DNA of 64,000 bases from Trichlorobacter ammonificans. GTDB lineage: Bacteria; Desulfobacterota; Desulfuromonadia; Geobacterales; Pseudopelobacteraceae. How positions within the stretch are numbered: the stretch's first letter is position 1; every line of letters starts with the position of its first letter. Positions 31,670-39,767 of this stretch are shown here, piece by piece. The position numbers were made by a program, and so were the translations under genes. The DNA is taken from positions 2,840,001 through 2,904,000 of the forward strand of contig NZ_OW150024.1 in NCBI RefSeq assembly GCF_933509905.1, given 5' to 3'. The notes beneath the pieces are model-generated. The model was not told the origin of the DNA and did not search any database. It was given only the letters and a program-made list of their open reading frames with translations.

Positions 31670-32050
31670 CTACTCCGGCACCTTGTCCACCGAGAAAAAC
31701 GCCCACAGGAAGAGACCGGCAAAGGCCAGATCAAGCGCCGCAAAACCGGCGGTGATGGCAGGCACCCGGCCCTGCAGGTACAGCACGAACACCGCAACCA
31801 CAAAGAGCATCTTCTCCACGGCAGCAGGAATCATCAACAAACGATAGCGCACGACATCCCGGGAGATGACCAGAAAGACCAGTTGCCAGGCAAGCGCGGT
31901 GCCGATAAATCCGTAGAAGTGTTCGGGATGGGTGATGGCCGGTGGAAAATCCTGTCCTATTTTCTCTTCAAGAAAGTACTGCGGCAGCAGGACGATAATG
32001 CCATAGATACCGGCCCACAGAAACAGGCGGCTGGCAAACGCACGGGTCAT
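31670..32050 (-). CDS. Small membrane protein of unknown function
   Basis: The 126-residue product has about four hydrophobic segments (FLWAGIYGIIVLLPQYFL; GFIGTALAWQLVFLVI; AVEKMLFVVAVFVLYLQG; AALDLAFAGLFLWAFFSV). No catalytic motif is seen. Start at 32050 has GAGGAG nine bases upstream. It follows the NTF2-like gene by 39 bases and precedes mscS by 85. I recognise no named family. Confidence 0.7.
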   Translation of the reverse strand: MTRAFASRLFLWAGIYGIIVLLPQYFLEEKIGQDFPPAITHPEHFYGFIGTALAWQLVFLVISRDVVRYRLLMIPAAVEKMLFVVAVFVLYLQGRVPAITAGFAALDLAFAGLFLWAFFSVDKVPE

Positions 32051-32089
32051 GGCAACAACTCCTCTCATGGTACTGATTGGTTGCGATCT

Positions 32090-32449
32090 TTACACCCCAT
32101 AATGGGCAAAACCCCTGACAACCTTGCCGTCCGGACCGAAATGAAATACCTCGGCAGCAAGACGGCCCTGTGCCCCGTGATAGCAGAGGGTAATACTGTT
32201 GACGCCGGCAAGCACGCTGATCAGCTCGAAGCGGAGGTCCGGCAACAGTTGCAGCGCCCTGGCCCAGTACGCCCCCACCGCCTCTCTGCCCCGCAGGATG
32301 CCGGAAGGTTCACCGGCGATCCGGGCGATCACCGGTGAACTCATCTCGAAGTCGGCGGCGTAATGGGCAAGGATCCGCTCCAGGTCATGGCTGTTCCATG
32401 CCTCGATCCATTCATTGGCAAAAATATGGGCAAACGCCTGGTCGATCAT
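32090..32449 (-). CDS. SnoaL/NTF2-like small protein
   Basis: The 119-residue product has the cone-shaped NTF2/SnoaL fold pattern: FANEWIEAWNSHDLERILAHYAADFEMSSPVI at the N-terminus, RGREAVGAYWARALQLLPDLRFELISVL, and a final Phe/His-rich strand. Such proteins are isomerases, hydrolases or ligand binders; no function can be assigned. ATG at 32449 has GGGGAGGAG upstream. It lies 28 bases after the cupin gene. Confidence 0.8.
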   Translation of the reverse strand: MIDQAFAHIFANEWIEAWNSHDLERILAHYAADFEMSSPVIARIAGEPSGILRGREAVGAYWARALQLLPDLRFELISVLAGVNSITLCYHGAQGRLAAEVFHFGPDGKVVRGFAHYGV

Positions 32450-32477
32450 CACAGCTCCTCCCCGCCATGCCTGCCGG

Positions 32478-32903
32478 CTACTTTTGCATCCAGCTAGCCC
32501 TGGTGGCGCGCCTGACACCATCCTCCAGGGTGGCCTGGCTCAGGCTGCCGGCTTCGGCCTGAATACAGATGAAGTACAGGTCTTCATCCCCGGCCTTCCA
32601 GCCCCGCTCTCCTTCCGGGGCGACCCGGATCAGGCTTCCCTCCCGAACGGGAAATTCGTCGCCATCAACGTAAAACATGCCGCTGCCGCGCAGCACGATG
32701 TACAGCTCCTCGTTCTTCTGGTGGCTGTGAATGAACGGCATCGCCTTGCCCGCCGGCAGGCGGTTGAGGGAGACTTCGCAGCCGGTGAGGCCCAGCTCCC
32801 TGCCGATGAAGTATTTGCCGTGAAACCCCATGAACTCCTTTTCAAGCAGTGTTTCAAGGGGGCCGACCTGCTCTGTGCTGTAGTTCTTCCGCTGATCTGC
32901 CAT
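32478..32903 (-). CDS. Cupin-domain protein
   Basis: The 141-residue product is a single cupin. The metal-binding histidines lie in FIHSHQKNEELYIVLRGSGMFYVDG (about residues 58-82), with a second conserved block SLIRVAPEGERGWKAGDEDLYFICIQ. It could be an enzyme or small-molecule binder; the substrate is unknown. It belongs to the same-strand gene cluster with flavin enzymes and follows the flavodoxin-like gene by 29 bases. Confidence 0.85.
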   Translation of the reverse strand: MADQRKNYSTEQVGPLETLLEKEFMGFHGKYFIGRELGLTGCEVSLNRLPAGKAMPFIHSHQKNEELYIVLRGSGMFYVDGDEFPVREGSLIRVAPEGERGWKAGDEDLYFICIQAEAGSLSQATLEDGVRRATRASWMQK

Positions 32904-32932
32904 GACTCGGTTCCTCCGTAGTGGCCGTACTG

Positions 32933-33502
32933 TTATGCCAGCAACGCCTTTGCCGTTTCCTCAGCCTGCCGCAGGGCATGTTCCGGCACCGCATCGACCG
33001 TGCCGGGACCGATGCCGCAAACGCGGATCAGGCTGATCTCGTGAAAGCCCATCCATTTCAAAAACTGCTCGTAGCGGGGGAAAATATCGGCAAACAGCGC
33101 TTCATCCGGATGCCCCTGCACCAGCACCACGACCAGCTTCTTGGGCGAAAGGCGGCTTGGCTGCGGATTCGTCATGTAGTCCGGCACCAGAAAGGAATAG
33201 GTGCGGTCGATGAACCCTTTCAACTGCGCGGTGACATCGCCGTAATAGACCGGCGAGGCCAGCACCACCGCATCGGCGGCCTGCACCGCCTCCAGCACCT
33301 CGCGCAGGTCGTCGTTCAGCACGCACTCGTCGCTGCCCTTCTTGCAGGCGTAGCAGGCCTGGCAACCACGATAGGTGAGGCGGTTCAGCTCAAAGGCGGT
33401 TGTCTCGGCGCCAAGACTCTCGGCGCTCTTCAGCAGGTGCCCGGCAATGGTGGCGCTGTTTCCGTTTGTTCTGGGGCTTCCCAGCAGGCTGACGATCTTC
33501 AT
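32933..33502 (-). CDS. Flavodoxin-like NAD(P)H-dependent FMN reductase
   Basis: The 189-residue product has the FMN phosphate-binding start LLGSPRTNGNSATIAGHLL, a Cys pair (GCQACYACKKGSDEC, about residues 47-60) and ADAVVLASPVYYGDVTAQLKGFIDRT. It should reduce flavin or quinone substrates with NAD(P)H. Its start directly abuts the stop of the flavin reductase gene, so the two are co-translated. A decayed copy of its 3' end lies at 30651-30717, indicating past duplication in the region. Confidence 0.88.
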   Translation of the reverse strand: MKIVSLLGSPRTNGNSATIAGHLLKSAESLGAETTAFELNRLTYRGCQACYACKKGSDECVLNDDLREVLEAVQAADAVVLASPVYYGDVTAQLKGFIDRTYSFLVPDYMTNPQPSRLSPKKLVVVLVQGHPDEALFADIFPRYEQFLKWMGFHEISLIRVCGIGPGTVDAVPEHALRQAEETAKALLA

Positions 33503-34084
33503 TTACGACTCCTTCGCGGTAATGGTCTTGCCGATCTCCCAGGCGGTGCCCAGATACGCCCCCAGGCCGAAATAGCGGCGATGGCAGGAGTCCCAGACAA
33601 AGGGCTGCACCTTGGTGATGTCCGGGTAGCCCTTGTCGCCGATCACCGACTCATCGGCCTTGATATCCACGATCTCCCCCACGAACTGGGTGTGCAGGCC
33701 GATCTCCAGGGTGTGCAGCAGGCGGCACTCGATCACCAGCGGCGCCTCGCTCACGTAGGGGGCGTCCACCAGCTCGCTTTTCACCGGGGTCCAGTTGCAG
33801 GCGGCAAACTTGTCGATATCGCGGCCGGACACGATCCCGGCAAAATCGGCCGCGGCCACCTGGGCCTGCGAAGGAATGCTGACGGTAAAGGCCTTGCGGG
33901 CCTCAATGGCGGCATAGCTGTGGGTGGCCTTGCGCAGCGACACGGTGACGCAGGGCGGGGTTGAGCAGCAGATGCCTCCCCAAGCAATGGTCATGATGTT
34001 GGGCTTGTTGTCGGCGTCATAGGTTCCCACCAGCCAGACCGGCGTCGGCATGGCCATGGTCTTTGCTCCCACTGATTGTTTCAT
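33503..34084 (-). CDS. Flavin reductase / split-barrel FMN protein
   Basis: The 193-residue flavin-reductase-like domain protein (MKQSVGAKTMAMPTPVWLVGTYDADNKPNIMTIAWGGICCSTPP at the start, SLRKATHSYAAIEARKAFTVSIPS next) binds FMN and probably uses NAD(P)H. Start at 34084 has AAAGGAGGG upstream. A TetR operator-like sequence lies 36-50 bases upstream (34120-34134), the same sequence as before the TetR gene. Its stop touches the start of the next flavodoxin-like gene. Confidence 0.88.
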   Translation of the reverse strand: MKQSVGAKTMAMPTPVWLVGTYDADNKPNIMTIAWGGICCSTPPCVTVSLRKATHSYAAIEARKAFTVSIPSQAQVAAADFAGIVSGRDIDKFAACNWTPVKSELVDAPYVSEAPLVIECRLLHTLEIGLHTQFVGEIVDIKADESVIGDKGYPDITKVQPFVWDSCHRRYFGLGAYLGTAWEIGKTITAKES

Positions 34085-34119
34085 CTTCTGTCCCTCCTTT
34101 GGGTGATGCCGGCAGTCAT

Positions 34120-34134
34120 TAGACCGGTCGTCTA
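34120..34134. promoter_or_regulatory. TetR operator-like site before the flavin reductase gene
   Basis: TAGACCGGTCGTCTA differs by one deleted base from the complement of the site at 34746-34761 (TAGACCGGTCGGTCTA). It lies between the TetR stop (34153) and the flavin reductase start (34084), the right place for repression. Confidence 0.7.
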
Positions 34135-34152
34135 GTTTTACGGCAAATTTTT

Positions 34153-34734
34153 TTACCGGAGTGTTGCGCTGAAGAGCACCTGGATGAAATCCTGCAGCGG
34201 CTGCGCCGATTTCATCACCTTGGCCCGCAGGATCGCCCCTTCCCAACCGGAAAGGATGAAGGAGGCCAGCGCGTCAACATCAACGTCAGCAGCCAGCTCG
34301 TCGCACGCCCGCGCCTCCCGCAGACAACCGGCAAGCATCTGTTTCCAGTCGGCAAACACCTCGTCCAGCCGGGCGCGGAAACGTTCATTCTGGTCGGCCA
34401 TCTCCTGGCCCAGGTTGCCGATCAGACAGCCCTTGCTGCACTGTTCCTGGCTGAGACGCTCAAGCGAACCATCCAGGAGCCTGCGGATGCGGCCCAGGGG
34501 GGAGAGTGCCCTATCCTGCAACAGCGCCAGAATGCGCTGGCCATAATAGTCGGCGGACAGCTCGATCACCGCCAGGCCGAACTCCTCCTTGCTTTTGAAA
34601 TAGTGATAGAACGATCCCTTGGGCACACCGGCCTCCTTCAGCACCAGGTCGATGCCGGTGGCGGTGTAGCCCTGGCGGGAGATCAGCTCGGTGCCGATCC
34701 TGATAATCTCGCTGCGGGTGTCTTTCTTTTCCAT
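34153..34734 (-). CDS. TetR/AcrR-family repressor of the flavin enzyme cluster
   Basis: The 193-residue product has the N-terminal TetR helix-turn-helix (RSEIIRIGTELISRQGYTATGIDLVLKEAGVPKGSFYHYFKSKEEF, about residues 6-51) and a helical C-terminal ligand domain with Cys residues (QCSKGCLIGNLGQE; LREARACDEL). It should repress its own gene and the downstream flavin enzymes through the two matching operators. The C-terminal domain resembles regulators that respond to electrophiles or quinones, but no ligand can be named. Confidence 0.9.
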   Translation of the reverse strand: MEKKDTRSEIIRIGTELISRQGYTATGIDLVLKEAGVPKGSFYHYFKSKEEFGLAVIELSADYYGQRILALLQDRALSPLGRIRRLLDGSLERLSQEQCSKGCLIGNLGQEMADQNERFRARLDEVFADWKQMLAGCLREARACDELAADVDVDALASFILSGWEGAILRAKVMKSAQPLQDFIQVLFSATLR

Positions 34735-34745
34735 GGCGCAGAAAC

Positions 34746-34761
34746 TAGACCGACCGGTCTA
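34746..34761. promoter_or_regulatory. TetR operator-like site before the TetR and symporter genes
   Basis: TAGACCGACCGGTCTA is a near-palindrome, 11 bases before the TetR start and in the gap shared with the divergent AGCS symporter gene. A matching site lies at 34120-34134. Confidence 0.75.
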
Positions 34762-34888
34762 ATCAGTCAAGTTTTTTTCACGGCCCGCAATTTATCTGTT
34801 GACTGCCGATCCCAAAACAAAGCACTACCGTTAAGATTTTTTGACCAGACCGATCATCGCGGCATCAAGACGGGATACGGAGGTACGG

Positions 34889-36211
34889 ATGCAGACACTC
34901 GAACAGCTTGTTGCAACCCTGTCCGGCTGGGTCTGGGGCCCGCCCATGCTCTTCCTGCTGGTGGGCACCGGCCTCTACCTGACCGTCATCCTGCGGGGGA
35001 TGCAGTTCCGGGCGCTTCCCCACGCCCTTCGCCTGATCTGGCACAAGGAACATGCCGGTGACGGCGACATCAGCCACTTTGCCGCACTGATGACCGCCCT
35101 GGCGGCAACCGTGGGCATCGGCAACATCGTCGGCGTGGCCACCGCCATCTCCCTGGGCGGCCCCGGCGCGGTCTTCTGGATGTGGATGACCGGACTGGTG
35201 GGAATGGCCACCAAGTACGCCGAGGCGGTGCTGGCGGTGAAGTACCGTGAAAAAGGGCCCCACGGCATGCGCGGCGGCCCGATGTACTACCTGGCCAGGG
35301 GGGCCAATCTGCCGGTGCTGGGCTGGCTGTTCGCCCTGTTTACCGCCCTGGCCACCTTCGGCATCGGCAACATGACCCAGGCCAATGCCGTGGCCTCCAT
35401 CTTCAAGGCAACCTTCAACGTCGAACCCTGGGTCACCGGAGTGGTGCTGATGCTGTTCAGCGGACTGGCGATTCTGGGCGGCATCAAATCGATTGCCAAA
35501 ACCACCTCCGTCATGGTGCCGTTCATGATCTTCGGCTATGTTACCGGCGGACTTGTGGTACTGGCGATGAATGCCGCCGAGATCCCCCACGCCTTTTCCC
35601 TGATCTTAACCCACGCCTTCTCGCCGATTGCCGCCACCGGCGGTTTCGCCGGCGCCGCCGTGGCAGCGGCGATGCGCTTCGGTGTCGCCCGCGGCGTCTT
35701 CTCCAACGAATCCGGCATGGGGTCGGCCCCCATCGCGGCGGCAGCGGCCCGCACCGGCGACCCGGTCAAGCAGGCCCTGGTCAGCATGACCCAGACCTTT
35801 ATCGACACCCTGGTGGTCTGCACCATGACCGCCCTGGTGATCCTGACCCACACAGCCTGGACGGAGGGGGTTCCCGCCGGGCAGCTGACCAGCGTCAGCT
35901 TCGGCGCCAGCCTGGGACCTGCCGGCGTGCTGCTGGTGGCGCTGGCAACGGCCCTGTTTGCCGCCTCAACCCTGATCGGCTGGAACTACTACGGCGAGAA
36001 GGCGATTGAGTACCTTGTCGGACCAAAGGCGATCAAGCCCTACCGGGTGGTCTTTGTCTGCGTGGTGCTGGTGGGGGCGATGATGAAGCTGGAGTTTGTC
36101 TGGAACTTCTCGGACCTGATGAACGGCATGATGATCATCCCCAATGCCATCGGCCTGCTGCTGCTTTCAAGGGTGGTGCGGGAGGAGACGAAGCGCTACT
36201 TCAAGTGGTGA
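34889..36211 (+). CDS. AGCS-family sodium:alanine/glycine symporter
   Basis: The 440-residue inner-membrane protein has about ten membrane helices with the AGCS motifs: LLVGTGLYLTVILRGMQFRALP at the start, ALAATVGIGNIVGVATAI, GGPGAVFWMWMTGLVGMATKYAE, RGGPMYYLARG and SNESGMGSAPIAAAAART. It should import alanine, glycine or a related amino acid with Na+ (or H+). Start at 34889 has GGAGG five bases upstream; the upstream frame extension has no ribosome binding site. It is divergent from the TetR gene, which may also influence it. Confidence 0.93.
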   Translation: MQTLEQLVATLSGWVWGPPMLFLLVGTGLYLTVILRGMQFRALPHALRLIWHKEHAGDGDISHFAALMTALAATVGIGNIVGVATAISLGGPGAVFWMWMTGLVGMATKYAEAVLAVKYREKGPHGMRGGPMYYLARGANLPVLGWLFALFTALATFGIGNMTQANAVASIFKATFNVEPWVTGVVLMLFSGLAILGGIKSIAKTTSVMVPFMIFGYVTGGLVVLAMNAAEIPHAFSLILTHAFSPIAATGGFAGAAVAAAMRFGVARGVFSNESGMGSAPIAAAAARTGDPVKQALVSMTQTFIDTLVVCTMTALVILTHTAWTEGVPAGQLTSVSFGASLGPAGVLLVALATALFAASTLIGWNYYGEKAIEYLVGPKAIKPYRVVFVCVVLVGAMMKLEFVWNFSDLMNGMMIIPNAIGLLLLSRVVREETKRYFKW

Positions 36212-36242
36212 TTCCGTAGCGCTCCATGCACATTTCCGGGAA

Positions 36243-36509
36243 TTACGGGGGCAGGCTCGCTTTTTCCTCCATACGCCGGATCGCTCCGTCCAGAATTACA
36301 TTGTTGACCCCCATTCCCATATAGCCGGTCTGGGCGTAGGTGTCGTACTGCTCCACCTGGCCGGCCAGGTCGGCGATCTCCCCACGGTACCGGTCGAACA
36401 GCTCGGGCCGCTCGACGATCCTGAAAAGTCGCGCCGCCAGAACGTCGGGCAGGTCGTTTTCCGCCTGGGCCTGTTCAGTTACCCGGCGCAACTGCTCGAA
36501 AACATCCAT
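36243..36509 (-). CDS. Small unassigned protein, tandem paralog B
   Basis: The 88-residue soluble product aligns with the 83-residue product of the next upstream gene (36523-36774): both have an N-terminal helix with a VTEQ motif, LP.. followed by a LA..(L/V)F.(I/V)V segment, then Q(V/L).(Q/E)YD.YA..G. Here the C-terminal part reads MGMGVNNVILDGAIRRMEE. I recognise no family. Start at 36509 has GGAGGAG upstream. It lies 13 bases after its paralog. Confidence 0.6.
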   Translation of the reverse strand: MDVFEQLRRVTEQAQAENDLPDVLAARLFRIVERPELFDRYRGEIADLAGQVEQYDTYAQTGYMGMGVNNVILDGAIRRMEEKASLPP

Positions 36510-36522
36510 AGTCTCCTCCCGG

Positions 36523-36774
36523 TTACTGGTCGTGCAGCCAGCGCAACGTCCGCTTGATATCCTCATGGTCGTAGGCCCATTTGCAGCAGCCGGCCTCGGC
36601 GTAGACGTCGTACTCCCGCAACTGGGCGGTCAAGAGTTCGATCAGGTACTCTTTCCCCTGATACCGCTCCCGGTTCGCCACCACCTCGAACACCGGGTCG
36701 GCCAGCCATTTGGGCAGCTCCCCCTCCTCATACTGTTCCGTCACCGCCTGCTTCAGTTCATCGTACCTATCCAT
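36523..36774 (-). CDS. Small unassigned protein, tandem paralog A
   Basis: The 83-residue acidic product (MDRYDELKQAVTEQYEEGEL at the start) is followed closely by the paralogous 88-residue gene. A shared YD.YAE/Q.G segment near residue 57 suggests a common fold; here Cys-Cys (AGCCKWAYDHEDIKR) follows it. No known domain is recognised. It starts 52 bases after the cysteine desulfurase stop on the same strand, so the three may form one operon. Confidence 0.6.
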   Translation of the reverse strand: MDRYDELKQAVTEQYEEGELPKWLADPVFEVVANRERYQGKEYLIELLTAQLREYDVYAEAGCCKWAYDHEDIKRTLRWLHDQ

Positions 36775-36826
36775 CGGTGGTTTCCTTTCTACCGGATCGG
36801 CCCCGCAGCCGTATGCCGGCAACGTT

Positions 36827-37963
36827 TCAGCTTCTGCGCAGGTACTGCAATGTCGCCACCACCTTGTCCCAGTCCGGCTCCGGCGTCATATGACACCAGG
36901 ACAGGCGGATGGAGGTCTCGATCCGCTGTTCCTCAAGCCCCATGGCAGCCAGCACATGGCTGGGGGTACGGGTATGGGAGGTGCAGGCCGAGGTGCTGGA
37001 GACGGCAATCAACCGTTTCAGGGCCGTAATGGCCCGGTCGGACGGGATACCCGGCAAGGAGAGATTGACCGTATGGGGCAGTACCTGCTGCTGGTCGCCG
37101 TTCAGCACCGGCCCAAGCGGCGCCAGGGCCGCCAGCAGCCGCTGCCGGAAAGCGCGACAGCACTCGGCCCGTTCTTGGTGATTGCGCAGGGCCAGCTTGG
37201 CCGCCTCCCCCAGCCCGGCGATCAGGGGGACCGGCAGGGTACCGGGACGCAAGCCCTGTTCCTGGCCGCCGCCGAACATCAACGGGTGCAGCGGAGGGAA
37301 CGCGTCACCGCGCTTGCGGGCGATCAACACGCCGATCCCCTTGGGACCATACATCTTGTGGCCGCTGACGCTGATCAGGTCAAGGCGCGGGTTCCGCAGC
37401 GGCTCGAGCTCCTTGCCGAACCCCTGGGCTGCATCCGCATGCCAGAACGCCTGATGATCCTTCAGTATGGCGGACAGCTCCGCAATCGGCTGGCTGACGC
37501 CGGTCTCGTTGTTCACCTGCATGGTGGAAACCAGCAACGTATCGGGCCGCAGGGCGTCGGCCAGCCGCCGGGGCTCCAGCCGCCCTGATTCATCCACCGG
37601 CAACAGTTCCACCGCAAACCCCAGCCGCTCCATCTCGGCCAGCGGTTCCAGCACCGCCTTGTGTTCAATGGCCGTTGCAATAATGTGGCACCGCCCCGTG
37701 GCCAGGCCGTGCCGCACCAGCCCCAGCAGGGCCAGGTTGTTGGCCTCGGTGGCGCCGCTGGTGAAGATGATCTCGTCCCGTCGCGCCGCCACCAGCTCGG
37801 CGATCTGGCCGCGGGCATGCTCCACCGCCATGCGGGCAAACTCGCCGAAGTCATGGATCGGGCTGGCGGCATTGCCGTAATCCCGCTCCATAAAGCGGGT
37901 CACCAGCGCCAGCACCGCCGGTTCCAGCGGCGTGGTGGCGTTGCAGTCGAGATAGACGGCCAT
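36827..37963 (-). CDS. Cysteine desulfurase (NifS/IscS family)
   Basis: The 378-residue PLP enzyme should take sulfur from L-cysteine as an enzyme persulfide. MAVYLDCNATTPLEPAV opens the family fold; the PLP-binding Lys is in SVSGHKMYGPKG (about residue 190), the His stack in IIATAIEHKAVLEP, and the loop Cys in VSSTSACTSHTRTPSHVL (about residue 325). The loop differs from the IscS consensus (SSGSAC). Some DNA-phosphorothioation desulfurases share this general look, but no dnd genes are in the window. It is divergent from a LysR gene across an AT-rich palindrome. Confidence 0.9.
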   Translation of the reverse strand: MAVYLDCNATTPLEPAVLALVTRFMERDYGNAASPIHDFGEFARMAVEHARGQIAELVAARRDEIIFTSGATEANNLALLGLVRHGLATGRCHIIATAIEHKAVLEPLAEMERLGFAVELLPVDESGRLEPRRLADALRPDTLLVSTMQVNNETGVSQPIAELSAILKDHQAFWHADAAQGFGKELEPLRNPRLDLISVSGHKMYGPKGIGVLIARKRGDAFPPLHPLMFGGGQEQGLRPGTLPVPLIAGLGEAAKLALRNHQERAECCRAFRQRLLAALAPLGPVLNGDQQQVLPHTVNLSLPGIPSDRAITALKRLIAVSSTSACTSHTRTPSHVLAAMGLEEQRIETSIRLSWCHMTPEPDWDKVVATLQYLRRS

Positions 37964-38012
37964 GCCTGCTCCTTCCGGAAAAGTCTGGCGGGAGTATAGG
38001 CATCGCCTCAAA

Positions 38013-38058
38013 ATAAATAAAATATATTGTTTTTATCGCATCAATATATTTTATTTAT
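38013..38058. promoter_or_regulatory. Perfect 17-base AT-rich inverted repeat between divergent genes
   Basis: ATAAATAAAATATATTG (38013-38029) and its exact complement (38042-38058) are separated by 12 bases, in a strongly AT-rich patch of a GC-rich region. It lies between the cysteine desulfurase start (37963) and the LysR start (38082), where a LysR-type regulator would be expected to bind. Confidence 0.7.
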
Positions 38059-38081
38059 ATCAAGGCAGAGGGAGGGGAACG

Positions 38082-38996
38082 ATGGATCTACGGCAGTTGC
38101 GATTTTTTCTGGAGGTGGCGCGGGCAGAGAACTTCACCAGGGCGGCGGAGAAGTTGCACCTTGCCCAGCCGGCTCTCAGCATTGCCATCCGCAAGCTGGA
38201 GGAGGAGCTGGAGGTGGCGCTCTTCAACCGGCGGGACCGGAAGATTACGCTGACCGCCGAGGGGGAGGCGCTGGCGCGCCATGCGCGGATCATCGAGCAG
38301 CAGGTGAGCGAGGCGCGGCAGGAGCTGGATGAGCTGCGGGGGCTGCTGCGGGGTGAAGTACGATTGGGTCTGTCGCCGATGCTGAGCAGCTTTTTCTTCC
38401 CGCAGATCGTGGCGTTGTTCAAGCGACGCTACCCGGCGCTGCAACTCTCGATCAACGGTGACAGCGCCCGGAACATCCAGCGCAAGATCGCTTCCGGCGC
38501 CCTGGACATGGGAGTCATTGCCGGCACGGTGCCGGAGGGACTGGATTCCCACCTGCTGGTGCGGGACGAGGTGGTGGCCTGCGTTCACCGCAGCCACCCG
38601 TTGGCCGCTCGAAAGAAGGCCCCGCTGCGCGAACTGCTGGCAGAGCCGCTGATTCATTTTACCGAGGGGTACCACCTGCGGGAGCTGATCGAGGAGCGGG
38701 CGGCGCGGGACGGGATCACCCCCGCAGTCGTGGCGGAATCAAACCTGTTTTCCCTGGCCCGCAGCCTGGTCAGGGAAGAGCTGGGCCTTGCTTTTTTCCC
38801 CAGAATGGTCGTGGCCCACGACACCGGAATGGCGGCCATCTCCTGCGATCAGCCCCTGTTCCTGGACCTGGCCATCGCCTGGAAGAAGAATGCCGCTCTC
38901 TCCCGGGCCAACCGGGAATTTGTCGACTTCGTCATTCAGGAGGTGGACGACTACTACCTGCTGGCCCAGGCCGCCGGCACCTTTCCGCTCCCCTGA
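38082..38996 (+). CDS. LysR-family transcriptional regulator
   Basis: The 304-residue product has the LysR helix-turn-helix (MDLRQLRFFLEVARAENFTRAAEKLHLAQPALSIAIRKLEEELE) and the effector-binding domain starting around GEVRLGLSPMLSSFFFPQIV. The ATG at 38082 has GGGAGGGGA upstream. It is divergent from the cysteine desulfurase gene; the perfect AT-rich inverted repeat between them is a likely binding site. Sulfur- or cysteine-linked control is plausible but not shown. Confidence 0.9.
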   Translation: MDLRQLRFFLEVARAENFTRAAEKLHLAQPALSIAIRKLEEELEVALFNRRDRKITLTAEGEALARHARIIEQQVSEARQELDELRGLLRGEVRLGLSPMLSSFFFPQIVALFKRRYPALQLSINGDSARNIQRKIASGALDMGVIAGTVPEGLDSHLLVRDEVVACVHRSHPLAARKKAPLRELLAEPLIHFTEGYHLRELIEERAARDGITPAVVAESNLFSLARSLVREELGLAFFPRMVVAHDTGMAAISCDQPLFLDLAIAWKKNAALSRANREFVDFVIQEVDDYYLLAQAAGTFPLP

Positions 38997-39020
38997 TCTC
39001 GCTCGGCGAACGCTCCTCCG

Positions 39021-39602
39021 TTAACGCTGGTCCTCGTCAATCCACTTGCGCAGGATCGGCAGTTCGAAGGTGGCCAGCCGGTCGATCAGCTCCGCCGGCT
39101 GCCGGCAGGTCAGCACGACGCCGCGGTGCTCGGGGCGGACGAACCGCTCCGCGGTGGCATGATCCAGAAAGGAAAGCAGACCGTCGTAAAAGCCGTCCAC
39201 GTTCAGCAGTCCGCAGGGTTTGCGGTGGAAGCCCAACTGGGTCCAGGTGGCCACCTCGCAGAGCTCTTCGAGGGTGCCGAAGCCCCCCGGCAGGGCGATG
39301 AAAGCGTCCGACAGTTCGGCCATCAACGATTTCCGCTCATGCATCGACGCCACCACCCGCAGTTCGGTCAGCCCGGTATGCCCCACCTCCTTGTCCATCA
39401 ACGCCCGGGGGATGATGCCGATCACCCGCCCCCCGGCCGCAAGGGCCGCGTCGGCCACCACCCCCATCAGCCCGATATTGCCGCCGCCGTACACCAGGGT
39501 GATGCCGCGCCGGGCCAGTTCGGCTCCCAGCTCCTCTGCCGCCTGGCGATAGCTTTCCCGTGCTCCGGTATTGGAACCGCAGTACACGCAGATACTCTTC
39601 AT
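39021..39602 (-). CDS. LOG-family (TIGR00730) nucleoside-monophosphate phosphoribohydrolase
   Basis: The 193-residue Rossmann-like product has the family signature [16 protein letters not shown] (about residues 105-120) and the N-terminal [16 protein letters not shown]-type enzymes release the free base from cytokinin or AMP-like nucleotides; related bacterial proteins act on nucleotide 5'-monophosphates in salvage. Which substrate applies is unknown. ATG at 39602 has an AAGGAGG-type site upstream. Confidence 0.9.
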   Translation of the reverse strand: MKSICVYCGSNTGARESYRQAAEELGAELARRGITLVYGGGNIGLMGVVADAALAAGGRVIGIIPRALMDKEVGHTGLTELRVVASMHERKSLMAELSDAFIALPGGFGTLEELCEVATWTQLGFHRKPCGLLNVDGFYDGLLSFLDHATAERFVRPEHRGVVLTCRQPAELIDRLATFELPILRKWIDEDQR

Positions 39603-39767
39603 GGCTTACCTCCTTGATTCTGGTTGCCCCGTCAGCTCCGAAGCAGCACAGCAGTAATGCACAAAATACTAGCAGACCTGGCTGTACAGCGACAAGCGCC
39701 GGGGACGTTTCACCGTCCTGCAGTTTCTCGTCCCGCTGCCGATATCATACAGAGGAGGTCAACAGCC

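Noticed and set aside
36827-37963. Cysteine desulfurase as DndA of a phosphorothioation system
   Set aside because: The catalytic loop is unusual, but no dndB-E genes occur in the window; the general family name is safer.
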